Shown: positions 43,047-51,990 of the stretch, piece after piece
Position numbering within the stretch: position 1 is the stretch's first letter
Layout: each line of letters opens with the position of its first letter
From: Aestuariibaculum sediminum
GTDB taxonomy: Bacteria; Bacteroidota; Bacteroidia; Flavobacteriales; Flavobacteriaceae
Direction of reading: 5' to 3'
DNA length: 64,000 nucleotides
Assembly (NCBI RefSeq): GCF_014596945.1
Contig: NZ_JACVXB010000001.1
Coordinates: 432,314-496,313 of the forward strand
Translations under genes and position numbers: made by a program
Notes under the pieces: generated by a model
What the model was told of the DNA's origin: nothing
Seen by the model: only the letters and a program-made list of their open reading frames with translations
Database searches by the model: none

Positions 43047-43066
43047 CAATCAAACAACTTGCGCCC

Positions 43067-43816
43067 ATGAAAGTGAAAACCATTTTAGTATCTCAGCCGG
43101 AACCTAAAATAGAAAACTCCCCTTATTTCGATTTAATTGATAAGCAAAAAGTAAAAATTGACTTTCGTCCGTTTATTCACGTAGAAGGCGTACCTGCCAA
43201 GGAGGTAAGACAGCAAAAAGTTGATTTAACTAAATATACAGCAATTATTTTAACAAGTAGAAATGCTGTTGATCATTTCTTTAGAGTTGCTGAAGAAATG
43301 CGCTTTAAGGTACCTGACACAATGAAATATTTCTGTCAGTCGGAAGCTGTAGCTTACTATCTTCAAAAATATGTGGTGTACAGAAAACGTAAAATTTATG
43401 TAGGTAAACGTACTTTTTCAGAACTTTCTCCATTAATTAAGAAGTACAAAGACGAAAAATTCCTATTACCTAACACCGATAAAGTTAAAGACGAGGTTCC
43501 AAATACATTAAATGCATTAGGTGTAGATTGGAAACAAGCTATTTTTTATAAAACAGTCATCAGCGATTTATCTGATTTAGAACATGTAACTTACGATGTT
43601 TTAGTATTTTTCAGCCCTTCTGGTATTGAATCGTTATTTCATAATTTTCCAGAATTTAAACAAAATAACACCCGAATTGCCGTATTTGGAAATACCACAA
43701 TTAAAGCAGTAGAGGAAAAAGGTTTACGTGTAGATATTGCTGCACCAACACCAGAAACACCCTCAATGACCATGGCTTTAGAAAAATATATTGAAAAAGT
43801 AAACAAGGGTAAGTAA
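43067..43816 (+). CDS. hemD: Uroporphyrinogen-III synthase
   Basis: A 249-residue HemD-family protein. HemD closes hydroxymethylbilane into uroporphyrinogen III in haem, sirohaem and cobalamin synthesis. The family is weakly conserved; recognisable features are TSRNAVDHFF near 63-72, the paired Rossmann-like lobes, and VLVFFSPSGIESLF near 181-194. The neighbouring DUF4271 gene is a usual companion in Bacteroidota. A terminator follows. Confidence 0.9.
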   Translation: MKVKTILVSQPEPKIENSPYFDLIDKQKVKIDFRPFIHVEGVPAKEVRQQKVDLTKYTAIILTSRNAVDHFFRVAEEMRFKVPDTMKYFCQSEAVAYYLQKYVVYRKRKIYVGKRTFSELSPLIKKYKDEKFLLPNTDKVKDEVPNTLNALGVDWKQAIFYKTVISDLSDLEHVTYDVLVFFSPSGIESLFHNFPEFKQNNTRIAVFGNTTIKAVEEKGLRVDIAAPTPETPSMTMALEKYIEKVNKGK

Positions 43817-43835
43817 TCCTTGATACACAAAAAAC

Positions 43836-43868
43836 AAAAAGGGCTAATTCTTAACATTAGCCCTTTTT
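43836..43868. terminator. Bidirectional terminator between hemD and pckA
   Basis: AAAAAGGGCTAA / TTAGCCCTTTTT with a nine-base loop, between two convergent genes. Confidence 0.88.
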
Positions 43869-43896
43869 TATTACCTTATTTTACCGCGTTTTATAA

Positions 43897-45513
43897 CTAA
43901 AACGCATAGCGTTGCGGACCACCACGACGAATTTCTTCACTACAGTGCATTTCGAACTTTTTGAAGTTTTCACGGAAGGCATTACTTAACTTAAAAGCCG
44001 TAGTATAATATTTTTCATCGTCATTCCAGGTTGCTCTCGGACTTAAGACTGAAGTTGGTACTCCCGGACAAGATCTTGGTTGAGCCACCCCAAATACCGA
44101 GTGGATATGATAATCGTCGTAATTATACAACCCTAAATCACCATTTAACACGGCATTAATCATGGCCCTAGTATATTTCAATTTCATTCGTGTTCCTACA
44201 CCGTAAGGTCCACCGGTCCAACCTGTATTTACCAACCAAACATTAACACCTGATTCTATCATTTTGGCACTTAACATTTCGGCATATTTTGCCGGATGTA
44301 AAGGCATAAAAGGCGCTCCAAAACAAGCTGAAAATGATGGCACAGGTTCTACAACACCAGCTTCAGTACCCGCTACTTTTGCGGTATAGCCCGATATAAA
44401 ATGGTAGGCGGCTTGTGCGGGTGTTAATTTAGAAATTGGAGGCAAAACACCGAAAGCATCAGCTGTTAAAAAGAAAATATTTTTTACATTTTTTCCGGTG
44501 GATGGCACCTGAATATTCTCTATATGATGAATCGGATAACTTACTCTAGTATTCTGTGTAATTGAAGTATCTTCGAACTTTACATTTTTATCAGCATCAA
44601 GAATCACATTCTCAAGGATAGCTCCTTTTTTAATGGCATCGTAAATTTCTGGTTCGTTGTCCCTTGAAAGATTTATCACTTTTGCATAACAACCCCCTTC
44701 AAAATTAAACACCGAATTTTCGGCTGTCCAACCATGTTCGTCATCGCCAATTAAACTACGATTCGGATCGGTTGAAAGGGTGGTTTTTCCAGTACCTGAC
44801 AACCCAAAGAAAATCGCCGTATCTCCTTCTTCACCAACATTAGCACTACAGTGCATAGGCAAAGTATTTTTATAAACAGGCAGTAAAAAATTCAAAGCAG
44901 AAAAAATGCCCTTTTTAATTTCTCCTGTATATCCTGTTCCTCCTATTAATGCAATTTTTCTTGTAAAATTTAAAATCGCAAAATTATGCTGTCGGGTACC
45001 ATCCTCCTCTGGGTTGGCCATAAAACCAGGAGCATTAACCACAGTCCATTCTGGATCGAAACCAACCAATTCTTCTTTTGTTGGACGTAAAAACATATTA
45101 TACGCAAACTGATTACTCCAAGGGTACTCGTTGATAACACGAATATTTAACCTATAATCCTCGTCTGCACAGGCAAAGCTATCTCTAACAAAAACTTCTT
45201 TGTTTGATAAATAATCGGTTACCTTCTTGTACAACGCATCGAACTTATCAGTATCAAACGGAATATTGATATCGCCCCACCAAACACGATCGCGAGTAAC
45301 ATCGTCTTTTACTATAAATCTGTCTTTTGGAGAGCGCCCTGTAAATTCTCCGGTATTCACCGCTAAAGCCCCCGACGAAGCTTCTACTGCCTGGCCTTTT
45401 TCAATAGCTATTTTATGCAACTCTTCCGGTGATAATTGATACCTAACATCGGCATTTTTAATCCCGTATTGTTCCAACTCAATCGTTTTCGTAATTTGAC
45501 TATAGTTTTCCAT
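43897..45513 (-). CDS. pckA: Phosphoenolpyruvate carboxykinase (ATP)
   Basis: A 538-residue ATP-dependent PEP carboxykinase, converting oxaloacetate and ATP to PEP, CO2 and ADP as the first step of gluconeogenesis. Nucleotide-binding P-loop GLSGTGKTT is at 237-245, the kinase-2 DDEHGW at 257-262, and the substrate Arg/Lys site region FTGRSPKDRFIV at about 57-68. It begins MENYSQITKT; ATP- rather than GTP-type by sequence and length. Single gene with terminator and promoter box. Confidence 0.98.
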   Translation of the reverse strand: MENYSQITKTIELEQYGIKNADVRYQLSPEELHKIAIEKGQAVEASSGALAVNTGEFTGRSPKDRFIVKDDVTRDRVWWGDINIPFDTDKFDALYKKVTDYLSNKEVFVRDSFACADEDYRLNIRVINEYPWSNQFAYNMFLRPTKEELVGFDPEWTVVNAPGFMANPEEDGTRQHNFAILNFTRKIALIGGTGYTGEIKKGIFSALNFLLPVYKNTLPMHCSANVGEEGDTAIFFGLSGTGKTTLSTDPNRSLIGDDEHGWTAENSVFNFEGGCYAKVINLSRDNEPEIYDAIKKGAILENVILDADKNVKFEDTSITQNTRVSYPIHHIENIQVPSTGKNVKNIFFLTADAFGVLPPISKLTPAQAAYHFISGYTAKVAGTEAGVVEPVPSFSACFGAPFMPLHPAKYAEMLSAKMIESGVNVWLVNTGWTGGPYGVGTRMKLKYTRAMINAVLNGDLGLYNYDDYHIHSVFGVAQPRSCPGVPTSVLSPRATWNDDEKYYTTAFKLSNAFRENFKKFEMHCSEEIRRGGPQRYAF

Positions 45514-45540
45514 AGTTTTAGTTAAATATTATTTACTTGA

Positions 45541-45548
45541 CAAAACTA
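45541..45548 (-). promoter_or_regulatory. Promoter -7 box of pckA
   Basis: Minus strand reads TAGTTTTG, matching TAnnTTTG, 28 nt before the pckA start codon. Confidence 0.5.
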
Positions 45549-45586
45549 CTATATTAATTTTTAATTATTCTTAATTTTATGATGTT

Positions 45587-45973
45587 TTAAGATTTATATT
45601 TTATGATATTAACAATTAAATACACCCATGAAACAATTAAGAACAAACCTCCAATTGGAGTTATAAATCCAATGTTTTTAAAATCGAAACTCGTTAATGT
45701 ATTTGTCGCTAATCCATAAATCGAACCAGAAAATAAAATCACTCCTGCAAGCACCAGATATAAGATGATTTTCTTCGATTTATTAGCCATTAAAGGAATT
45801 AATCCAACAACCATTAAAAACAAAGCATGGTACATTTGATATCGAACACCTGTTTCAAAAATATTAATGGCATCTGCCGGAATTAATGTTTTTAAACCAT
45901 GAGCTCCAAAAGCCCCTAAAAGTACACTTGTTACACCCAAAACGGCTCCAACAACCATTAATTGTTTGTTCAT
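45587..45973 (-). CDS. DUF423 membrane protein
   Basis: A 128-residue protein with four transmembrane helices, of the DUF423/YgdD family. Signature GAVLGVTSVLLGAFGAHGLK is near residues 8-27 and the C-terminal FITPIGGLFLIVSWVYL follows. Function unknown. The start at MNKQLMVVG is preferred to a Met four codons upstream. A TAnnTTTG box lies 36 nt before it. Confidence 0.92.
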   Translation of the reverse strand: MNKQLMVVGAVLGVTSVLLGAFGAHGLKTLIPADAINIFETGVRYQMYHALFLMVVGLIPLMANKSKKIILYLVLAGVILFSGSIYGLATNTLTSFDFKNIGFITPIGGLFLIVSWVYLIVNIIKYKS

Positions 45974-46008
45974 ATTAATATTCAAATTTTAATTAATTAC
46001 ATTAGGTA

Positions 46009-46016
46009 CAAAATTA
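46009..46016 (-). promoter_or_regulatory. Promoter -7 box of the DUF423 gene
   Basis: Minus strand reads TAATTTTG, matching TAnnTTTG, 36 nt before the DUF423 start. Confidence 0.5.
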
Positions 46017-46032
46017 CTCAACTAAACTCATT

Positions 46033-47397
46033 ATGCGAAACATATTAATTATTGGTTTAGGCAAATCTTCAACGTATTTAATCAAATATTTATTGGATAA
46101 AATAGATATTGAACAACTTCATATTACAATAGGCGATTTAAACATTGAAAACGCTAAAAAACTGGTTCGCCAGCACGAACGCGTTAACATTATTGAGCTA
46201 GATGTGTTCAATGACGTTTCTCGCAAAAATGCCATACAACAAGCCGATATTGTTATTTCAATGTTACCTGCTCGCTTTCATATTGAAGTCGCGAAAGACT
46301 GTGTCAGACTTAATAAAAACATGGTAACCGCATCGTATATAAGTCCAGAAATGCAAGATTTAGACGCACAGGTGAAACAGAAAGGCTTAGTATTTATGAA
46401 TGAAATTGGTGTTGACCCTGGCATAGACCACATGAGTGCCATGCAGGTAATAGACCGCATTCGCAATAATGGCGGTAAAATGATTTTATTCGAGTCCTTT
46501 ACCGGTGGATTAGTAGCCCCTGAATGCGATAATAACCTTTGGAATTATAAATTTACCTGGAATCCCAGAAATGTGGTTATTGCAGGGCAAGGTGGTGCCG
46601 CTAAATTTTTACAGGAAGGGACTTATAAATACATACCTTACAATCGCCTATTCAGACGCACCGAATTTATAGACATTGAAAATTATGGCCGTTTTGAAAT
46701 TTATGCCAACAGGGATTCCTTAAAATACCAAAGTGTTTACGGCTTAAATGATATCAAAACACTATACCGAGGCACTATTAGACGGGTGGGATTTAGTCGT
46801 GCCTGGAATATTTTTGTAGCATTAGGCATGACCGACGATAGTTACACGATTGAAGATAGTGAAAACATGAGTTACCGCGATTTTATTAATGCGTTTTTAC
46901 CCTACAGTCCAACTGACTCGGTAGAATTAAAACTTAGACATCAATTAAAAATTGACCAGGACGACATTATGTGGGACAAATTAGTAGAGCTCGACATTTT
47001 TAATAGTAATAAACGCGTAGAATTGAAAAACGCAACACCAGCTCAGATCCTTCAAAAAATACTTATGGATAGTTGGACACTACATGAAAATGACAGAGAC
47101 ATGATTGTTATGTACCATAAGTTTGGTTACGAACTTGAAGGTAAAAATTATCAAATAGATTCTAACATGGTAGTTTTAGGTGAAAACCAAACCTATACTG
47201 CGATGGCGAAAACCGTTGGTTTGCCTGTAGCCATAGCCGCTTTGGCTATTCTAAACGGAAAAATAAAAACTCCAGGCGTTCAGCTACCTATTACCAAAGA
47301 AGTATACACACCAATTTTAACGGAGTTAGAAACCTATGGCATACAATTTAAAGAACATAATGTGCCGTATTTTGGGTACAACCCTTTAAATATTTAA
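46033..47397 (+). CDS. Saccharopine dehydrogenase family protein (LYS9/C-terminal AASS-like)
   Basis: A 454-residue enzyme. The NAD(P)-binding motif IIGLGKSSTYLIKYL begins at residue 6, and the middle contains GIDPGIDHMSAMQ-like segments (NEIGVDPGIDHMSAM near 129) and SFTGGLVAPE near 156, which fit saccharopine dehydrogenase (glutamate-forming). It would split saccharopine to glutamate and 2-aminoadipate semialdehyde, an early step of lysine breakdown. The following Lrp-type regulator on the same strand probably controls it, since Lrp-family proteins often sense amino acids. A related lysine-ketoglutarate reductase is not in this window. Confidence 0.9.
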   Translation: MRNILIIGLGKSSTYLIKYLLDKIDIEQLHITIGDLNIENAKKLVRQHERVNIIELDVFNDVSRKNAIQQADIVISMLPARFHIEVAKDCVRLNKNMVTASYISPEMQDLDAQVKQKGLVFMNEIGVDPGIDHMSAMQVIDRIRNNGGKMILFESFTGGLVAPECDNNLWNYKFTWNPRNVVIAGQGGAAKFLQEGTYKYIPYNRLFRRTEFIDIENYGRFEIYANRDSLKYQSVYGLNDIKTLYRGTIRRVGFSRAWNIFVALGMTDDSYTIEDSENMSYRDFINAFLPYSPTDSVELKLRHQLKIDQDDIMWDKLVELDIFNSNKRVELKNATPAQILQKILMDSWTLHENDRDMIVMYHKFGYELEGKNYQIDSNMVVLGENQTYTAMAKTVGLPVAIAALAILNGKIKTPGVQLPITKEVYTPILTELETYGIQFKEHNVPYFGYNPLNI

Positions 47398-47468
47398 TTA
47401 AGATCTAATCTATATTTCATTTTCGAACAAATTAGCTACATTTATGTTTTAATTTGAAATAAAATACT

Positions 47469-47933
47469 TTGAAATCGAAAACTATTATTCTAGACGGCAT
47501 AGATAAAAAAATATTAAAAGCTCTAACTGCCGATGCCAGAACACCTATTTTAGAGATCGCTCGTAATGTTGGTATTTCCGGAGCGGCAATACATCAGCGA
47601 TTGCGCAAACTTGAAAAATCGAAACTTATTTCTGGATCAAAGTTTATTTTAAATCCCAAAGTTTTTGGTTACAACACACTTGCTTTTGTTGGCATATATT
47701 TAGAACATGCTACCAACTCCGAAACTATTGTAAAAGCATTAAAACGCATTCCTGAAGTTTTAGAATGTCATTATACTACTGGGCATTATAATATTTTTAT
47801 AAAACTACTTTGTATAGACAATGCGCATCTTATGCATTTGCTTAACACAAAAATTCAAACCATACCAGGCATCATAAGAACCGAATCGGTTATATCGCTA
47901 GACCAGCAAATAGACCGACAAATACAGATATAA
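47469..47933 (+). CDS. Lrp/AsnC-family transcriptional regulator
   Basis: A 154-residue Lrp-type regulator. An N-terminal winged helix (DKKILKALTADARTPILEIARNVGISGAAIHQRLRKLEK, residues 13-51) precedes the RAM effector domain (CHYTTGHYNIFIKL). It starts at TTG, since no in-frame ATG or GTG lies near the helix-turn-helix; the TTG gives MKSKTIILDGIDKK. It likely regulates the upstream saccharopine dehydrogenase gene, 71 nt away. A terminator follows. Confidence 0.95.
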   Translation: MKSKTIILDGIDKKILKALTADARTPILEIARNVGISGAAIHQRLRKLEKSKLISGSKFILNPKVFGYNTLAFVGIYLEHATNSETIVKALKRIPEVLECHYTTGHYNIFIKLLCIDNAHLMHLLNTKIQTIPGIIRTESVISLDQQIDRQIQI

Positions 47934-47934
47934 A

Positions 47935-47962
47935 AAAATCCCGAATTCTAACTCGGGATTTT
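47935..47962. terminator. Bidirectional terminator between Lrp regulator and glyS
   Basis: AAAATCCCGA / TCGGGATTTT with an eight-base loop, two bases after the regulator stop codon. Confidence 0.85.
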
Positions 47963-47990
47963 GATTTATACGTTTTGAAAATTTTTCAGA

Positions 47991-49535
47991 TTATTTCATT
48001 TTTAACAACCAGTTACGTACATCAACTTCCTTCTTGATGATATCTCGTAAATCTTCAATTTTAACACGCTCCTGCTCCATAGAATCTCTATGTCGAATGG
48101 TTACTGTGTTATCTTCTAAAGTATCGTGATCTACCGTAATACAAAACGGTGTTCCGTTAGCATCTTGTCTACGGTAACGACGCCCTACGGCATCTTTTTC
48201 ATCGTAAACAACATTAAAATCCCATTTAAGGTCTTCAATAATATTTCGAGCTACATCTGGTAATCCGTCCTTTTTAACCAATGGTAAAACCGCCGCTTTT
48301 ATAGGCGCTAATACACTTGGCAATTTTAATACGGTTCTTGTTGTTCCGTTTTCTAACGCTTCCTCTTGTAACGAGTTTGAGAATACCGCCAAGAACATAC
48401 GGTCTAAACCAATAGAGGTTTCTAGCACGTAGGGTACATAACTTTTATTTTCTTCAGGATCGAAATATTGTAATTTTTTACCTGAAAACTTTTCATGCTG
48501 ACTTAAATCGAAATCGGTACGCGAATGAATACCTTCTAATTCTTTAAATCCGAATGGAAATTTAAACTCGATATCGGCAGCAGCATCGGCATAATGTGCT
48601 AATTTTTCATGGTCGTGGAAACGGTAATTATCTTCACCCATTCCTAAACTTAAGTGCCACTTTAAACGGGTTTCTTTCCAGTGCTCGTACCATTCTTGTT
48701 GCGTTCCTGGCTTTATGAAAAATTGCATCTCCATTTGCTCGAATTCACGCATTCTAAAAATAAATTGTCTGGCTACAATCTCGTTTCTAAAGGCTTTTCC
48801 GGTTTGTGCAATACCGAACGGAATTTTCATACGTCCTGTTTTCTGAACGTTTAAAAAATTCACGAAAATACCCTGTGCTGTTTCCGGACGCAAGTATAAA
48901 TCCATTGCATTCTCAGCCGATGCTCCCAACTTGGTTCCAAACATTAAGTTAAACTGCTTAACATCGGTCCAGTTTTTACTACCCGTTAAAGGATCGGCAA
49001 TTTCCAGCTCTTCAATTAAAGCTTTTACATCGGCTAAATCTTCATTTTCTAAAGATTTTGCCATGCGAGAAAGCGTATTATTTATTTTTTCCTGATAACC
49101 TAAAACGCGAGGGTTTGTAGTTACAAACTCTTCTTTATTAAACGCATCGCCAAAACGTTTTTCTGCTTTAGCAACTTCTTTATCTATTTTAGCTTCAATT
49201 TTCGCACAATAATCTTCAATTAATACATCGGCGCGATAACGTTTTTTAGAATCCTTATTATCAATTAAAGGATCATTAAAGGCATCGACGTGACCAGACG
49301 CTTTCCATGTTGTTGGATGCATAAAAATAGCGGCATCGATACCAACTATGTTTTCATTCATCTGCACCATGGCTTTCCACCAGTAATCGCGAATGTTCTT
49401 TTTTAATTCTGCACCATTTTGTGCGTAGTCGTAAACTGCACTTAATCCGTCGTAGATTTCACTACTCTGAAACACGTAACCATACTCCTTAGCGTGAGAG
49501 ATTACCTTTTTAAATTGATCGTCTTGATTTGCCAT
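47991..49535 (-). CDS. glyS: Glycyl-tRNA synthetase (single-chain, eukaryote-type)
   Basis: A 514-residue class II synthetase charging tRNA-Gly. Motif 2 and 3 regions are evident in RPETAQGIFVNF near 218, GIAQTGKAFRNEI near 244-256 and LETSIGLDRMFLAVF near 386. This is the single-chain alpha2 GlyRS rather than the bacterial alpha2beta2 heterotetramer, as usual in Bacteroidota. A TAnnTTTG box lies only five bases before the start. Confidence 0.97.
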   Translation of the reverse strand: MANQDDQFKKVISHAKEYGYVFQSSEIYDGLSAVYDYAQNGAELKKNIRDYWWKAMVQMNENIVGIDAAIFMHPTTWKASGHVDAFNDPLIDNKDSKKRYRADVLIEDYCAKIEAKIDKEVAKAEKRFGDAFNKEEFVTTNPRVLGYQEKINNTLSRMAKSLENEDLADVKALIEELEIADPLTGSKNWTDVKQFNLMFGTKLGASAENAMDLYLRPETAQGIFVNFLNVQKTGRMKIPFGIAQTGKAFRNEIVARQFIFRMREFEQMEMQFFIKPGTQQEWYEHWKETRLKWHLSLGMGEDNYRFHDHEKLAHYADAAADIEFKFPFGFKELEGIHSRTDFDLSQHEKFSGKKLQYFDPEENKSYVPYVLETSIGLDRMFLAVFSNSLQEEALENGTTRTVLKLPSVLAPIKAAVLPLVKKDGLPDVARNIIEDLKWDFNVVYDEKDAVGRRYRRQDANGTPFCITVDHDTLEDNTVTIRHRDSMEQERVKIEDLRDIIKKEVDVRNWLLKMK

Positions 49536-49539
49536 GCTG

Positions 49540-49547
49540 CAAAAATA
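49540..49547 (-). promoter_or_regulatory. Promoter -7 box of glyS close to the ATG
   Basis: Minus strand reads TATTTTTG, matching TAnnTTTG, ending five bases before the ATG. If used, the transcript would start at about the first codon, that is leaderless. Confidence 0.45.
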
Positions 49548-49645
49548 AAAAACCGCCCGAAACTATTAGAGTTCTTGATTAAAAATTAAGTGTGTAATTC
49601 ATTAATTTTTTGATTAAGTTTACATATCTACATTTTTCGTAATCA

Positions 49646-50323
49646 ATGCTTCAATCTGTTATCAATTTATTATTCCCAAAAGTGTGTTATGCTTGCTCAA
49701 ATATTTTAAAGGATAATGAAGATACGATTTGTACAAGTTGCAGGCACGATTTACCCGTTACCAATTTTCATTTCAATCAGGACGAAACCGTTAAAAAAGT
49801 ATTATACGGTCGTGCAAAAATAGAACATGCGACCGCTTTATTTCGATTTGAAAAAAAGGGACTTGTTCAAAAACTTATACACGGGCTAAAATACAGAGGT
49901 TATGAATCCATTGGTACTTCATTAGGAAACTGGTTAGGAGGCGAGCTAAAAACATTACAAGAATATCGAAAAATCGATATGGTTATTCCTGTTCCGCTTC
50001 ATAAACGAAAATTGAAAAAACGTGGTTATAACCAGGTCGCAAAATTCGGCAAACAAATTGCGAACGCCTTAAATGCGAGTTATAAAGAAGATATTCTAAT
50101 AAAGGTAACCGATAGAAGCTCTCAAGTAAATAAAATACGGTTTTCCCGCTGGAATAATAATGACGAACTATTTAAATTGAAGAATAAAAGTGACATAGAA
50201 AATAAACATATTTTATTAGTAGATGACCTTATTACTACTGGGGCCACTTTGGAAGCTTGTATTCAGGTTTTAAATTCAGGTAAAAATGTAAAAATTAGCA
50301 TTGCAACTATGGCAATAGCCTAA
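49646..50323 (+). CDS. comF: ComF family phosphoribosyltransferase-like protein
   Basis: A 225-residue ComF. An N-terminal zinc-finger-like Cys-rich segment (CYACSNIL, then CTSCR) precedes a phosphoribosyltransferase fold with HKRKLKKRGYNQVAKFG near 113-129 and the PRPP-loop LLVDDLITTGATLEAC near 188-203. ComF acts in DNA uptake in competent bacteria, but in others its role is less clear. It is monocistronic; the start is the first ATG of the reading frame (MLQSVINLLFPKVC). Confidence 0.92.
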   Translation: MLQSVINLLFPKVCYACSNILKDNEDTICTSCRHDLPVTNFHFNQDETVKKVLYGRAKIEHATALFRFEKKGLVQKLIHGLKYRGYESIGTSLGNWLGGELKTLQEYRKIDMVIPVPLHKRKLKKRGYNQVAKFGKQIANALNASYKEDILIKVTDRSSQVNKIRFSRWNNNDELFKLKNKSDIENKHILLVDDLITTGATLEACIQVLNSGKNVKISIATMAIA

Positions 50324-50353
50324 ACTGTTCGTCGTTATATCTTTAAAATTATG

Positions 50354-50361
50354 TAGGTTTG
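50354..50361 (+). promoter_or_regulatory. Promoter -7 box of the Ig-like lipoprotein gene
   Basis: TAGGTTTG matches TAnnTTTG, 21 nt before the start codon. No -33 TTG at the right spacing. Confidence 0.4.
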
Positions 50362-50382
50362 CTAAAAATTTAAAAACAGGTA

Positions 50383-51990
50383 ATGAATAAAACGCTTTCA
50401 AATGTTATTTTAATAGCTTTAATAGCCTTGGTTTTAGCCAACTGTGCCAATCGAGGCAATCCAGATGGCGGTCCAAAAGATGTTACTCCACCGCAAATAA
50501 TTAAGTCTTTACCTGAAAATTTCACCACCAATTTTAAAGGTGATGAAATTAAAATTTATTTCGACGAGTACATTAAAATAAAAGATTTACAAAAGCAGCT
50601 TATTATATCGCCACCAATGGAAACTCAACCAGAGGTTTCTCCATTAGGAGGTGCGAGTAAATTTATTACCATAAAAATTAAAGACACCTTAAAACCAAAC
50701 ACCACTTATGCCTTTAATTTTGGCAACAGTATTACCGATAATAACGAAGGAAACCCATATCCGTATTACCGGTATGTATTTTCAACGGGAGATTATATCG
50801 ATTCGCTGTCGGTAAAAGGAAATATAATAGATGCCTTACTACCACAACCCGAAACCTTTGTAAATGTTGGACTGTATGAAGTAGATTCTACGTTTAATGA
50901 TTCTATTGTATATAATAAAGTACCGACGTACATAACAAATACCTTAGATAGCGTTACCACGTTTAATATTGAAAACATTAAAGCCGGCAAATACCTTTTA
51001 GTGGCTTTAAAAGACAATAATGGCGATAATAAATTTCAGCAAAAAACAGATCAGATTGGGTATTACGACCATATCATTACAGTGCCAACGGATTCATCAT
51101 ATACCATAAAACTATTTTCAGAAACATTAGATTTTAGACCTTCAAGACCGTTTTTAGCGGCACAACAAAAAATAGCTTTTGGTTATGAAGGACCTGTTGA
51201 AGCCATGGATATTAACTTAATTTCTGAGGTACCAGAAGCCTTTGAACATCGAATTACAAAAGAGGAAAACAAAGACACACTTAATTATTGGTACAAACCT
51301 AAAATTGAGGTAGACTCTTTGTTGTTTGTTGTAACACATCCTGATGTTTCAAAAGATTATAAGGTTAGAATTAGGCCACAAGACGTCGATTCTTTAATTA
51401 TTAAAAGCATTTCACCTAATAACATATCTGAACCGTTTAAAGTAAAAGGAAACATTCCGTTTGTGAATTTAGACAAATCAAAAGTTACGTTAATGGACAA
51501 AGATTCGGTTAAAGTAGCTTTCACCACAAAATTGGATAGCCTGAAAAATGAATACGTATTCGACTTTAAAAAAACCGAAGATAACAGTTATAATATTAAA
51601 ATTCTTCCAGAGGCATTTACCGACTTTTTTGATAATAAAAATGCTGACACATTAGTCTATTCTGTGCGGACTAAAAAATCTTCAGATTTTGGTTATGTCC
51701 GATTTAATTTAGTGAATGCCAAACTGCCTATCATTATTCAATTAACAACCGAAAAAGGTGAGGTTAAATTCGAACACACAGTTACGAAAGAAGGCCCAAT
51801 AGATTTTGAAAATTTACCTAGCGGAAAATATAATGTGAGAGTTATTCATGATGCGAACGGAAATGGTATTTTTGACACGGGTAGTTATATAAATAAAAGC
51901 CAACCAGAACGTGTAAGTCATTTTAAATTATCGGATGATGTAAGAGCCGACTGGGGAAATATTGAAACATTAATTTTTAATGAAGATTAA
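50383..51990 (+). CDS. Ig-like domain lipoprotein (Big_5/DUF4625-like, Bacteroidota)
   Basis: A 535-residue exported lipoprotein (signal ending VLANC, lipid Cys22) followed by the conserved NRGNPDGGPKDVTPPQI start typical of Bacteroidota Ig-like-domain lipoproteins. About 20-130 forms a Big_5-like Ig fold (FDEYIKIKDLQKQLIISPPM), and the C-terminal ~80 residues resemble a SpaA/carboxypeptidase-regulatory-like fold (EGPIDFENLPSGKYNVRVIHDANGNGIFDTG). Function is unknown, probably surface structure or outer-membrane assembly. Its 3' end overlaps the convergent omega-amidase gene by 14 bp. Confidence 0.85.
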   Translation: MNKTLSNVILIALIALVLANCANRGNPDGGPKDVTPPQIIKSLPENFTTNFKGDEIKIYFDEYIKIKDLQKQLIISPPMETQPEVSPLGGASKFITIKIKDTLKPNTTYAFNFGNSITDNNEGNPYPYYRYVFSTGDYIDSLSVKGNIIDALLPQPETFVNVGLYEVDSTFNDSIVYNKVPTYITNTLDSVTTFNIENIKAGKYLLVALKDNNGDNKFQQKTDQIGYYDHIITVPTDSSYTIKLFSETLDFRPSRPFLAAQQKIAFGYEGPVEAMDINLISEVPEAFEHRITKEENKDTLNYWYKPKIEVDSLLFVVTHPDVSKDYKVRIRPQDVDSLIIKSISPNNISEPFKVKGNIPFVNLDKSKVTLMDKDSVKVAFTTKLDSLKNEYVFDFKKTEDNSYNIKILPEAFTDFFDNKNADTLVYSVRTKKSSDFGYVRFNLVNAKLPIIIQLTTEKGEVKFEHTVTKEGPIDFENLPSGKYNVRVIHDANGNGIFDTGSYINKSQPERVSHFKLSDDVRADWGNIETLIFNED

